Source: a virus
DNA length: 35,107 bases
Direction: 5' to 3' (one strand)
Virus record (IMG/VR): IMGVR_UViG_3300023049_000110
Coordinates: 1-35,107 of that record
Shown: piece by piece, positions 15,537-23,095 of the stretch
Position numbering within the stretch: the stretch's first letter is position 1
Layout of the letters: each line of letters starts with the position of its first letter
Translations under genes and position numbers: made by a program
The notes under the pieces: model-generated
Seen by the model: only the letters and a program-made list of their open reading frames with translations
Database searches by the model: none
What the model was told of the DNA's origin: nothing

Positions 15537-15573
15537 ATATGCTACTCCGTTTTTAGCATAAATATGATAAATA
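15532..15573 (+). promoter_or_regulatory. Cluster of three late promoter motifs
   Basis: GATAAATA (15532-15539), CATAAATA (15557-15564) and GATAAATA (15566-15573) lie within 42 bp before the gene at 15595. A short TATGCTA/TAGCATA inverted repeat (15539-15545, 15553-15559) sits between the first two. Confidence 0.65.
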
Positions 15574-15594
15574 CTACAAATGGAGATAACATAA

Positions 15595-16323
15595 ATGAGT
15601 TCGAGCATAAACCCAAACAATATTGACGGCACCTTTCCGGTCGCTGGTCAAGATAACGATTCTCAGACGTTTCGTGATAACTTCACAAACACTAAGAACA
15701 ACTTCACTGAAGCAAAAACGGAGATTGAAGACCTTCAGAGCAAGGTTATTCTGAAGTCTGCTTTGTCAGGCGGCACACTAAACAACGATGGCGGTGCAGC
15801 CCTTCTAAAGAACTTTGAAATGCGAGATTTCAGCGAAACTCGTGTCGCCAAGGGTTCAACTTCTGGCACGGTTACGTTCAACTACAGCGAAGGCGGCTAC
15901 CAAACAGTAACATCTTCGGCGTCATTGACATTTGCATTCTCTAACTTCCCGGCCAGTGGCAAGTTAGGTCGTGTCAGTGTTGAAGTGACTATCTCTAACG
16001 TTGCTCACACAGTGACGCTTCCAGCAGCCGTGACAGTAGGCACAGCACACGTTCAAGGTTATGCTTCCAATGTTATCACCTTTGATACTGTCGGAACATA
16101 CGTTCTTGAGTTCACTACGCATGACAGCGGAACAATCATCGCTATTCAGGACCAAACTCGTGGTTCAGGTAACCAGATTGACCAACGCACCCCAATCAAC
16201 GTTGGTGTGGCCGGTGATGTTGCTGGTAAAATCGCAGCAGATACTTCGTATGTCTATATCTGCACAGGAACCTACGATGGCTCAACAGTTATTTGGAAAC
16301 GTGCCGCAATAAGTGCATACTAA
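15595..16323 (+). CDS. Virion structural protein (fibre-like)
   Basis: A 242-residue protein. The N-terminus INPNNIDGTFPVAGQDNDSQ, then FRDNFTNTKNNFTEAKTEIE, is a recurrent block of T4-like phage structural proteins. A coiled-coil-like segment (about 35-55) is followed by a beta-rich body with many Ser, Thr and Gly, and a compact C-terminal domain (YVYICTGTYDGSTVIWKRA). No signal or membrane segment. TGGAG precedes ATG and three late-promoter motifs lie upstream, implying high late expression. The exact virion location is unknown. Confidence 0.75.
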   Translation: MSSSINPNNIDGTFPVAGQDNDSQTFRDNFTNTKNNFTEAKTEIEDLQSKVILKSALSGGTLNNDGGAALLKNFEMRDFSETRVAKGSTSGTVTFNYSEGGYQTVTSSASLTFAFSNFPASGKLGRVSVEVTISNVAHTVTLPAAVTVGTAHVQGYASNVITFDTVGTYVLEFTTHDSGTIIAIQDQTRGSGNQIDQRTPINVGVAGDVAGKIAADTSYVYICTGTYDGSTVIWKRAAISAY

Positions 16324-16333
16324 GGACTAGGGT

Positions 16334-17071
16334 ATGCCCAAGGTATTACAGGAATCACGCAAGTATAACTATTATAGACGAATCGGCGACGATGAAGCTG
16401 TTTATTTTTATGCTGGTAAGACTGCAAAAATGCCTTATGCCGTAGTTTATAACGACGATTCAGACCGTGGATTGTATTGGGAAGATGCTAGTTTGTTTTC
16501 AGTTGCCAACATCAAAACCAAAACGCTGCAACAAAGTTTGAGACGTGGTGTGTATATGGGCGAGCAACGGCAGCAGATTTTAGATTTCCTTCGCGGTGAC
16601 TATCCAGACCCATATCACTGGCAAGACCTACCTGAGATAAATGTAAAGACATCGTTGTATGGTCGAGCCGAACTATACAAATACCTTACAGTTGATATGA
16701 GTATGTCACCGGCTACTTTTGCCGAACATTTTGGCGAGGCCCCGGCACAGATGCGAGGCACCGAATACGAGAGATTCCACGATGCCAAAGTGTTTTTCCC
16801 AGACAACATTCGCCCAGCAAACAAGAAACGTATGCTTGCGTTATTGGCAACGTTCGAGCAACTACTTGACACTCACAATCTTGGGTTCTTATTTGACGAC
16901 TCTGATATCAGATTTATCAAGCTATCAGGTAACGTGATTGGACTATACAGAACAGCTAGTCGTGACATTGCTATTCAACCATCAGTCAAAAAGTCCCATG
17001 AAGTTATCTTTACTATCATACACGAATACGGACATAAGTTCTGGTATGAATATATGAACGTTCTGGTATGA
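16334..17071 (+). CDS. Zinc metallopeptidase-like protein, N-terminal part (frame broken by duplication)
   Basis: A 245-residue frame. The zincin motif HEYGH (about 230-234) lies in FTIIHEYGHKFWYEY, with both histidines and the catalytic Glu present. The preceding region shows no known domain. The frame leaves its proper path at a 22-bp tandem duplication (17039-17082) and stops after MNVLV. Removing one copy joins it in frame to the next ORF, giving a protein of about 408 residues. AAGGA precedes the start. If the duplication is real, the product lacks the distal third zinc ligand. Late structural neighbours suggest a virion or assembly role; unproven. Confidence 0.7.
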   Translation: MPKVLQESRKYNYYRRIGDDEAVYFYAGKTAKMPYAVVYNDDSDRGLYWEDASLFSVANIKTKTLQQSLRRGVYMGEQRQQILDFLRGDYPDPYHWQDLPEINVKTSLYGRAELYKYLTVDMSMSPATFAEHFGEAPAQMRGTEYERFHDAKVFFPDNIRPANKKRMLALLATFEQLLDTHNLGFLFDDSDIRFIKLSGNVIGLYRTASRDIAIQPSVKKSHEVIFTIIHEYGHKFWYEYMNVLV

Positions 17072-17082
17072 ATATATGAACG
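17039..17082 (+). repeat. 22-bp perfect tandem duplication that shifts the reading frame
   Basis: Two identical 22-bp units, 17039-17060 and 17061-17082, adjoin directly inside the metallopeptidase gene, right after the HEYGH codons. Because 22 is not a multiple of 3, the second copy shifts the frame. The second copy also supplies the ATG at 17076 that opens the downstream frame. Confidence 0.95.
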
Positions 17083-17576
17083 AGACGCATCATAATCACA
17101 TCAAGAAGATGTTTGAGAAAATCAAAACCAGAGAAAAGTATCATGGGCGTGGACAAGCTCAAAAGAAAGATTATCAAGATAGTATAGCATCCAATCTAAA
17201 AACCGGTATGCAAGTTACGTATCTTGGGCGAAAGAAGAGCTTCAAGAAATATAGCCCGTTTATTATTGACTCTTCATCGACACCAAACAAAATAAGGCTC
17301 GTCTCCACGAAAGCTCCTGATGCGGGCGTGATAATAGATGGCCCAGCAGCGGCGTTCCTAGACGACAAATGGGACATCGAAGGGATTGACTTATCTGTGC
17401 CAGACGCAACAGACTATGTGGATAGTAGCGATTGGTTCCCAACAAATTACAGTATGAAAAACCACGAAGAATGGTTCTGCGAAATATTCTCGTTTTATGT
17501 GAACGACAAACTACAAGGTCAGCCCAAAGAATGGATGGCAGAACTGATAGGAATGGCTCAGAAAAACAATGCGTGA
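17076..17576 (+). CDS. Zinc metallopeptidase-like protein, C-terminal part
   Basis: A 166-residue frame continuing the interrupted peptidase. It starts inside the second duplication copy (MNETHHNHIKKMFEKIKTRE). NHEEWFCEIFSFYVNDKL near the C-terminus (about 129-146) is a helix with Glu residues placed where many HExxH peptidases have their third zinc ligand. It could be made separately from the ATG at 17076, but no ribosome-binding site precedes it, so it more likely belongs to one gene with 16334-17071. Its stop overlaps the next start (17569). Confidence 0.6.
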   Translation: MNETHHNHIKKMFEKIKTREKYHGRGQAQKKDYQDSIASNLKTGMQVTYLGRKKSFKKYSPFIIDSSSTPNKIRLVSTKAPDAGVIIDGPAAAFLDDKWDIEGIDLSVPDATDYVDSSDWFPTNYSMKNHEEWFCEIFSFYVNDKLQGQPKEWMAELIGMAQKNNA

Positions 17577-19455
17577 TATATTAGAGAAACTTTCGGCAAT
17601 CAACAAGTCTGACAACATCATCATGGAAGGGCCGAAGCAAGACTTCAAGGCACTGTTCCAAAACATTGAAATGAACAACGAACAAAGAAAAGACGTAAAA
17701 GCTGACTTTGATTGGGCGTATAAGACGTTTCAAGACGACAGCGGCAAACCAAACGGAGAACAAATCCTCTGGTATATGCGTTATGTGCGTCTTGCCTTAT
17801 TGGGTGCTAAAGCTAGTGCCAGTAGCGACAGCAGCGAAGAAGAACGCCAAGCCTACACAAAAGCATACAACAAAGAGTTCTCGCGAATGAATGCTAAGTC
17901 GATGCATGAAATAACCGACTCACAAATCCGTAAAGCAGTTTCGTCCCGATTCAAGACCAACATAGAACACTTTTTCTCGTTGGATATTGATGCAATCAAC
18001 AACGCAGAGTTTGGGTGGACAGTCCCAGAAAATCTTATTATCAAGTTTCAAGCTGCTGAAGACAAGTGGGTAGAAAATCGTCGGCGTTTGGTAGAACCCG
18101 ATGGCGACGAAGATATGATAATGAGCTTTAAAGATGGCACGGCATGGTTCAACCTTGGGCGAGGTTCTTGCGATATCGAAGGACAAGCCATGGGTCATTG
18201 TGGTAACGCACCAAGTGAAAAAACTGGTGACAAAATCGTATCCTTGCGTGAAATAATAAAACAAAAAGGTAAGACCTTTCATAAACCATTGCTTACTTTC
18301 ATCCTAGATGGTGATAATCAACTGGGAGAAATGAAAGGTTTCGCAAACAAGAAACCGGCACAAGAATATCATGACCACATCGTTGCGTTGCTAAAACACC
18401 CTTCAATAAACGGCATCAAAGGTGGCGGTCACGACCCTGCAAACAACTTTAGCATTAGCGACCTCGACCCCGATGTGAGAGACGAACTACTAGCAGACAA
18501 ACCAGAGTTGAGAGGTATTACTGAGGCCATCCGCGAACAGGGTGTCACCCCAGAAAGACTTGAGCAACTATACATCAAAATGCGTGAAGAAAATATTGCA
18601 CCATATAACTTCAAGCAACTGGATAAATCAAGCACAAATGTTCATCAAAGCATTATGATTGAAGATTTCAAAGATGTTGCGGACTTCGTAAGAGATAAGT
18701 TTCACTATGACCATCCAGTTAAAAAACTGATAGAAGTCATTGACGACCCAGAAAAACTAGGCGAAATGGGAGACTTTGATGCGAATGATGTGTCGGATGA
18801 ATATTACGCCAAAATGATTGAGTATCTACCGTCTTATTATCAAGACAAGATTTTTTCAGCGGCGGGTGGAACAGACGACCCACAACGTGCGTTTTGGAGA
18901 CTCGAACGCCAAGGACATAACTATCATAAACTAATGGTTGATGCTTTTGAAAAAGCATTCAGACTTGGGCAAGACGAAGACGAGATTGTAAAAGAACTAA
19001 AAAAGCGTGTTATCGCATATATTGAAAGAACTTCGTTGAACCCAATGAATGTGAAAGTCATAATAGAGAGTTATGATGGAGAGGTTATGCTTACCACCGA
19101 TGTTGATACCTTGCTAAATGCAGTTGAATCGACTACTGGTGAATACGGTGAAGAGTTTTATGGTGAAGAGTTTTATGGTGACCTATTCTTAATACAATCG
19201 AATGGCTGGGGTTATCAGGAAGAACATCCTTCATACTCTGAAATGTTTGGAAAATATGCAAGCTATCATGGCGAGGACGAGCAACTAACCATTGACGACG
19301 ATGGTGAAAAAGACGCTTATCTGCACGAGCTAAAGAACAGAACAGCCACTATTGATATGGCAGCAGCCCTTGATTATTTTGAGAAAGAGTTCAAAATGAC
19401 CGAATCCAAAATAGCCGACAAACAACTAAAACAACTCATCAAAAATATAAATTGA
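17569..19455 (+). CDS. Large conserved phage protein with MGHCGN motif, function unknown
   Basis: A 628-residue protein. The central part holds a recognisable block: GTAWFNLGRGSCDIEGQAMG then HCGNAPS, followed by IVSLREI, LLTFILDG and GEMKGFANKKPAQEYH. This order (EGxxMGHCGN, SLR, P-x-x-TF, KG-x-x-N-x-KP) recurs in large phages and is distantly like PcfJ-type proteins. No function is known to me. The C-terminal half is acidic and helical. An in-frame 15-bp duplication gives GEEFYGEEFY at about 527-536. The ATG overlaps the end of the peptidase gene, so the two are coupled. No signal or membrane segment. Confidence 0.72.
   Translation: MRDILEKLSAINKSDNIIMEGPKQDFKALFQNIEMNNEQRKDVKADFDWAYKTFQDDSGKPNGEQILWYMRYVRLALLGAKASASSDSSEEERQAYTKAYNKEFSRMNAKSMHEITDSQIRKAVSSRFKTNIEHFFSLDIDAINNAEFGWTVPENLIIKFQAAEDKWVENRRRLVEPDGDEDMIMSFKDGTAWFNLGRGSCDIEGQAMGHCGNAPSEKTGDKIVSLREIIKQKGKTFHKPLLTFILDGDNQLGEMKGFANKKPAQEYHDHIVALLKHPSINGIKGGGHDPANNFSISDLDPDVRDELLADKPELRGITEAIREQGVTPERLEQLYIKMREENIAPYNFKQLDKSSTNVHQSIMIEDFKDVADFVRDKFHYDHPVKKLIEVIDDPEKLGEMGDFDANDVSDEYYAKMIEYLPSYYQDKIFSAAGGTDDPQRAFWRLERQGHNYHKLMVDAFEKAFRLGQDEDEIVKELKKRVIAYIERTSLNPMNVKVIIESYDGEVMLTTDVDTLLNAVESTTGEYGEEFYGEEFYGDLFLIQSNGWGYQEEHPSYSEMFGKYASYHGEDEQLTIDDDGEKDAYLHELKNRTATIDMAAALDYFEKEFKMTESKIADKQLKQLIKNIN
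19147..19176 (+). repeat. 15-bp in-frame tandem duplication
   Basis: GGTGAAGAGTTTTAT occurs twice in a row (19147-19161, 19162-19176), adding five residues (GEEFY) to the large protein without breaking the frame. Confidence 0.85.
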
Positions 19456-19481
19456 CTTGAGCTTACCCAAGAGGGTATAAT
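19452..19481 (+). promoter_or_regulatory. Sigma70-type promoter
   Basis: TTGACT (19452-19457), 18-bp spacer, TATAAT (19476-19481), then AAGGAG and the ATG at 19502. Confidence 0.78.
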
Positions 19482-19501
19482 AGTTCAAGGAGATTATATA
19501 A

Positions 19502-19810
19502 ATGGAACAAGTTAGATTATACTTTGAGCCTAACCCCGGCGTATGTGTAAATCATACTCCGATGTTTGAACACTATGTCATGAACTGGCTAAGTGACCAT
19601 CCTGTTGAGTTCGGTGGCTACATTGCCATGGACGCCCTTGAGAAGAAGCACGGCTCATCAGAGCCTGTGTATCAGGTGGTGTGTGACGAACCCTACTACC
19701 TAGAAGACCTAATGGAGTATGTCAAGCACGAGCCACTAGAGGGCTACACAGTGCATGTCTATATCAAAGAAGATAATAATAACAATCTAAGGAAACTACA
19801 TGAATATTGA
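19502..19810 (+). CDS. Hypothetical protein upstream of MazG
   Basis: A 102-residue protein behind a good promoter and AAGGAG. Mixed alpha/beta composition (VRLYFEPNPGVCVNH, then YTVHVYIKEDNNN), with no known motif. Its end overlaps the start of the mazG-like gene by 11 nt, so they form an operon. A role in nucleotide metabolism would be only positional. Confidence 0.7.
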   Translation: MEQVRLYFEPNPGVCVNHTPMFEHYVMNWLSDHPVEFGGYIAMDALEKKHGSSEPVYQVVCDEPYYLEDLMEYVKHEPLEGYTVHVYIKEDNNNNLRKLHEY

Positions 19811-20201
19811 TTTAGACAAATACAAAGACTTCGTAGATGAAGTCACGAGCGACGAGAGCAAAGACCTAGAAGCCCTAATCACACGTATTAGGGAACTGAA
19901 TGAAGTCGTAAGTGTCCCAAACCTAATAACAGGCGGCACTGGACTATCAAGTGAAGGCGGTGAGTTCAACGAAATCGTCAAGAAATGTATCTTCCAAGGC
20001 AAACCAATGGACGAGGATACCGTATATCATATGAAGCGAGAGCTTGGTGATATCATCTGGTATTGGATGCAAGCCTGTATCGCATTGAATGCCGACCCCA
20101 ACGAAATCATTGATATGAACGTTGATAAGCTACAGGCTCGCTATCCCGGTGGCGTATTCACAGCACATCGCAGTGAAAACCGCAAAGAGGGTGATATCTA
20201 A
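19800..20201 (+). CDS. MazG-like nucleotide pyrophosphohydrolase
   Basis: A 133-residue all-alpha NTP-PPase. The metal-binding pattern is intact: E52, E55 and E58 in SSEGGEFNEIV, and E81/D84 in KRELGDIIWYW. MazG-type enzymes hydrolyse NTPs or dNTPs to monophosphate and pyrophosphate. Phage forms have been proposed to adjust ppGpp or to favour phage base composition. The RYPGGVFTAHRSENRKEGD tail matches the short phage branch. AAGGAAA precedes ATG. A late-promoter motif follows immediately, separating it from the next genes. Confidence 0.9.
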   Translation: MNIDLDKYKDFVDEVTSDESKDLEALITRIRELNEVVSVPNLITGGTGLSSEGGEFNEIVKKCIFQGKPMDEDTVYHMKRELGDIIWYWMQACIALNADPNEIIDMNVDKLQARYPGGVFTAHRSENRKEGDI

Positions 20202-20202
20202 G

Positions 20203-20210
20203 CATAAATA
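20203..20210 (+). promoter_or_regulatory. T4-like late promoter motif 5 nt from a start codon
   Basis: CATAAATA is followed by TAAGT and ATG at 20216, so the late transcript should begin at the start codon. Confidence 0.6.
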
Positions 20211-20215
20211 TAAGT

Positions 20216-20458
20216 ATGTCACATCCATTAGCACCGAGACTAGACGAACTCACCGACGACGAAATCGTAGCCAAGCTTGGCGAACTATATGCTAAGTTCG
20301 GTTACGCTTCTCGTTATAACAAACACCTTGCCGACCAGATTTTCTTTCTCATTGATGACTACAACAATGAAATGATGCGTCGAAACGCAGAACAAGACAA
20401 GAAGATTCAAGAAGAGCTTGGCGAGGATTTCTTTGGGACAAACATAGACGTAAAATGA
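20216..20458 (+). CDS. Conserved hypothetical late protein
   Basis: An 80-residue protein: MSHPLAPRLDELTDDEIVAK, then KHLADQIFFLIDDYNNEMMR. Mainly two helices with an acidic tail. No known domain, though the compact helical-hairpin form is common among T4-like accessory and virion proteins. No ribosome-binding site; a late promoter lies 5 nt away, predicting leaderless translation. The stop overlaps the next ATG (ATGA), so translation of 20455 probably depends on it. Confidence 0.68.
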   Translation: MSHPLAPRLDELTDDEIVAKLGELYAKFGYASRYNKHLADQIFFLIDDYNNEMMRRNAEQDKKIQEELGEDFFGTNIDVK

Positions 20459-21102
20459 CCAACTTAGTATGGCGAAAAGACATTCTCTGCAACATCGTTG
20501 CAGACACCGAGATTATACCCAATAGGCTTGACATCAAAGCCGAACTCATTGCAAACACAAGTCAGGTAGAAGAACAAGAAGTAGCTCTTGAACGATTGAA
20601 GTTGATGAGCGACGTAATGTTTGGTGGGGCAATATTTGTCAATACCGAAAATGAAGCCATCCGACCTTTGCTAGAGACACTAACAACGAATGTTGTATTT
20701 TTACCAGACGACCCCTATGACCAGCTTATATCAATGCTCATTCATTTGAAGATATCAGCAATCCTAGAAGGGCGTTTCCTTGTCCATCGTTTCAGCATGA
20801 CCAGCCAAGTTGGTGGTGGTCTTGAGTATGTATTCGACCCAGAGGTATTTGACTTTCCCGAGATTGTCACAGATGAGTTGCTTCCCGGCGTAGAGCCATG
20901 GTGGAGCAGACCAGATATGTCTACTATGGATTTGATTACCGAGGACGATAAAGGCAACAAGATTCTACACGAACAAGACATCACATGGGAACATGTCGGG
21001 TTGTCGTGGGAAGGGGTTGATGCCCTTGTCGAAAAAGAAGGCAAGATTATCGACGTAAAGAAGTTCAAACCAAAGGTAATCGACGGGTCAGATAATATAT
21101 AG
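20455..21102 (+). CDS. Hypothetical late protein
   Basis: A 215-residue alpha/beta protein that I do not recognise. It starts MTNLVWRKDILCNIVAD in a 4-nt overlap with the preceding gene. The middle (FLPDDPYDQLISMLIHLKIS) suggests a packed alpha/beta core, then a Gly-containing turn (SQVGGGLEYVF) and an acidic region. No catalytic motif, signal or membrane segment. Co-transcribed from the late promoter at 20203, so a virion or assembly role is more likely than an early one. Confidence 0.65.
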   Translation: MTNLVWRKDILCNIVADTEIIPNRLDIKAELIANTSQVEEQEVALERLKLMSDVMFGGAIFVNTENEAIRPLLETLTTNVVFLPDDPYDQLISMLIHLKISAILEGRFLVHRFSMTSQVGGGLEYVFDPEVFDFPEIVTDELLPGVEPWWSRPDMSTMDLITEDDKGNKILHEQDITWEHVGLSWEGVDALVEKEGKIIDVKKFKPKVIDGSDNI

Positions 21103-21123
21103 ACTTTACTATACGAAGTTTGA

Positions 21124-21129
21124 TATAAT
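21124..21129 (+). promoter_or_regulatory. -10 box 5 nt before a start codon
   Basis: TATAAT at 21124-21129 is followed by ATAGT and the ATG at 21135. No good -35 box is present, only TAGACT at 21100-21105. It may be a variant late promoter with the leaderless geometry. Confidence 0.45.
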
Positions 21130-21134
21130 ATAGT

Positions 21135-21647
21135 ATGATAAAAGACAAAGTTGGGTTTGTCTATTTCTCCGAAGAAGAGCTATTAGAAGAACTCTATAAA
21201 AATCCAAACATTGATTTGAGTAAGTTTCGTGTCACGTCTCCGTATACGTTTCACACATACCGAGACGCACTAAACGAACACTTTGAAGATATAAACGACA
21301 CACCACAGCTTGCTGATGGCATAGACAGTCATGATAAGTTGAACCGCCAGTGGCAGATGCCTGATGAATATAAGCAGTTGGACATTGCCAAATGGGTATT
21401 GGACCAGTGTGAAACGGATGCCGAGCTACAACGTTGTGGGGAAGAGCTAATAATCTTCCAAGAGCGTGATATGCTTGGTCTATTACAGTATCTCAAATAC
21501 TTTGTGGATACGATGCGAGAAAATAACATAGTGTGGGGAGTTGGTCGAGGAAGTAGTGTCGCAAGCTACGTGCTATTCCTTATCGGAGTGCATAAGATCA
21601 ACTCACTGTATTATGACCTAGATGTAAAGGAGTTTTTACGTGACTAA
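21135..21647 (+). CDS. Protein resembling the GRGS segment of DNA polymerase III alpha
   Basis: A 170-residue protein. The C-terminal 65 residues follow the bacterial replicative polymerase (DnaE/PolC) palm segment: EELIIFQERDML, then VWGVGRGSSVASYVLFLIG (133-151), then INSLYYDLDVKEFLRD. In DnaE the equivalent is VGPGRGSAAGSLVAYxLGI followed by DPLxYDLLFERFL. The protein ends before the catalytic aspartates, so it cannot polymerise by itself. The N-terminal 100 residues are unassigned. It may bind nucleotide or interact with the host polymerase. The start is leaderless-like. Its stop overlaps the next gene, which has AAAGGAG. Confidence 0.75.
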   Translation: MIKDKVGFVYFSEEELLEELYKNPNIDLSKFRVTSPYTFHTYRDALNEHFEDINDTPQLADGIDSHDKLNRQWQMPDEYKQLDIAKWVLDQCETDAELQRCGEELIIFQERDMLGLLQYLKYFVDTMRENNIVWGVGRGSSVASYVLFLIGVHKINSLYYDLDVKEFLRD

Positions 21648-21912
21648 ACACAGAACAGCACAGGGCAAAGCATTAGATATGGATGCCCTTATTCTAAAGA
21701 ACGAGAAGACACGTGCAGTTGGCAACATGAACGTCAACGCACGAGGCGACGAGATTGACTCAAAAGGTAAAATCGTCCGAACGCGCGATGAGATTATGAA
21801 AGAGCATTACAAAGTAAATGAAAAACAGAATCAGCAAGAAGAGCTTGAGCCAGATGCTGACGATGATGAACCAGTTGTTGTAGAAAAGGAAAACACCGAT
21901 GCCAGTGAATAA
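21640..21912 (+). CDS. Small conserved acidic-tailed phage protein
   Basis: A 90-residue protein with a GTG start at 21640, chosen because AAAGGAG is correctly spaced upstream. The N-terminal half (HRTAQGKALDMDALILKNEK, then AVGNMNVNARGDEIDSKGK) resembles a small unknown family of T4-like phages with the AxGNxxxNARGD pattern. The C-terminus is a long acidic, disordered tail (EELEPDADDDEPVVVEKEN). Overlaps both neighbours, so it is coupled to the PolIII-like gene and to groES. A structural role is possible. Confidence 0.68.
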   Translation: MTKHRTAQGKALDMDALILKNEKTRAVGNMNVNARGDEIDSKGKIVRTRDEIMKEHYKVNEKQNQQEELEPDADDDEPVVVEKENTDASE

Positions 21913-22270
21913 CACCATTATTCGGGGGAAGAAAATCAGACCACTTCGTGACCACATTCTTGTGTATGACATGAAGTTCGGCGAGCGTGTGACCAAGAGC
22001 GGCCTAATCCTATTGGACGACGATGGTAAACAACGTGGTATTCGTCCTCGTTGGGGTAAGGTGATGGCTGTCGGTCCAAAGCAGACAGACGTTGAGATTG
22101 GTCAGTGGGTGTTAGTAGCCCATGGTCGATGGACCCGAGCTATTCAATATGAGATTGATGGTGAGATACAGGAAGTTCGCATGGCCGACCCTAATGACAT
22201 TCTGGGTGTCCAGAACGAAGAGCCGGTTGATGATTATGTGGCCGATACGGACACAGCCGAAAGTTATTAG
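21899..22270 (+). CDS. GroES-like co-chaperonin (functional analogue of T4 gp31)
   Basis: A 123-residue Cpn10-type protein. KIRPLRDHILVYDMKFGERV, then TKSGLILLDDDG (mobile-loop region) and WGKVMAVGPKQTDVEIGQWV follow the GroES beta-barrel order. Phage co-chaperonins cap host GroEL and help fold the major capsid protein. It is longer than GroES (about 97) through a C-terminal acidic tail. AAGGA precedes ATG at 21899. It ends 4 nt inside the convergent gene at 22267. A large phage capsid protein outside the window is the expected client; this is inference. Confidence 0.9.
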   Translation: MPVNNTIIRGKKIRPLRDHILVYDMKFGERVTKSGLILLDDDGKQRGIRPRWGKVMAVGPKQTDVEIGQWVLVAHGRWTRAIQYEIDGEIQEVRMADPNDILGVQNEEPVDDYVADTDTAESY

Positions 22271-22971
22271 AACTTAGGGCGGCGACCGTTGTATTGGGTT
22301 TCGATGTTTTCAAACCCCTTGTCGAAATCTCTTAAACTGGCTTCAACCCAAGCTTGAAGACGTGACATATATTCTTTCAAAGTCTCCATCATACCTTCGC
22401 GAATAATGCTTTCACGAATGCTTTCTTTTTTCAGTTTAGGGGCAGCAATAGCACCAATCTTTCCGGCCTTTGTGCTTTTGTCAAGTTTGGTGTGCTTCTC
22501 GCGAAGTTTTTCAACTACTGGGATAAGGTCTTTATCAAGGAGCTTCATAAGGTCAACCATGAACTTTTCGGTTGCAAAGACTTCTTTTTCTGAGGTAGAT
22601 TCCTCAACATCTTTGCCCATTTGAATAGTAAGAGATACAGTTTCAATGGCACGAGTTAGAGCAGCATCTTCTGCGGCAAATAGCAAGTCAAAGATAGGAC
22701 GGATTTCGCCTTCTTTTACATCGTCACGGCGCTTGCCGAACTCTTTTGCGGCACGGTCGAGAATAAGATAACGCTTGGATAGTTTGGTTAGCTTCTCAGA
22801 AGTTGTGCCTTTTACCATTGCAGTAACTTTGGAGAACTCACGGTTCGCGGTTTTTATCTTGGATGAACCTTCTTCGCTGTATTCTACGTTAGGGTCTACT
22901 ACCCGTTCGTCACCAGCTTCTTCGATGTTATTGAAGCTTTCAAGTAGTGTTCTAAAATCGTTGGTTTTCAT
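22267..22971 (-). CDS. Hypothetical late protein, helical, possibly virion-associated
   Basis: A 234-residue, strongly helical, charged protein (MKTNDFRTLLESFNNIEEA, KLSKRYLILDRAAKEFGKR, MVDLMKLLDKDLIPVVEKL). Coiled coils are likely; there is no signal or membrane segment. The C-terminal region (LQAWVEASLRDFDKGFENIE) ends with a basic tail. ACAGGAG precedes ATG. Two copies of the late promoter lie upstream on the same strand, implying high late expression. Such helical late proteins are often scaffold, core or internal head proteins, but no family was recognised. Confidence 0.68.
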   Translation of the reverse strand: MKTNDFRTLLESFNNIEEAGDERVVDPNVEYSEEGSSKIKTANREFSKVTAMVKGTTSEKLTKLSKRYLILDRAAKEFGKRRDDVKEGEIRPIFDLLFAAEDAALTRAIETVSLTIQMGKDVEESTSEKEVFATEKFMVDLMKLLDKDLIPVVEKLREKHTKLDKSTKAGKIGAIAAPKLKKESIRESIIREGMMETLKEYMSRLQAWVEASLRDFDKGFENIETQYNGRRPKF

Positions 22972-22991
22972 CTGGTAAATCTCCTGTTGTT

Positions 22992-23023
22992 GTATTTATC
23001 ATTGACAGTATTTATCATTGACA
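22992..23023 (-). promoter_or_regulatory. Duplicated late promoter (16-bp tandem repeat)
   Basis: GTATTTATCATTGACA occurs twice in a row (22992-23007, 23008-23023). Read on the minus strand each copy holds a GATAAATA late motif (23000-22993 and 23016-23009) for the gene starting at 22971. Confidence 0.75.
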
Positions 23024-23040
23024 GCTACTTTTTTATTTTA

Positions 23041-23070
23041 TTGACATATAACTTACCACAATGATAAAAT
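23041..23070 (+). promoter_or_regulatory. Sigma70-type promoter of the clamp loader gene
   Basis: TTGACA (23041-23046), 18-bp spacer, TAAAAT (23065-23070). ATATAAGGA and the ATG at 23096 follow. Confidence 0.7.
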
Positions 23071-23095
23071 GGGTATATAAGGATTAGTAATAAAC

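Noticed and set aside
15539-15559. Terminator between the structural genes at 13110 and 15595
   Set aside because: The 7-bp TATGCTA/TAGCATA stem is AT-rich, and a T-run is only in the loop; it overlaps late promoters instead.
17039-17082. Programmed ribosomal frameshifting in the zinc peptidase
   Set aside because: An exact 22-bp duplication explains the frame change; no slippery heptamer is needed.
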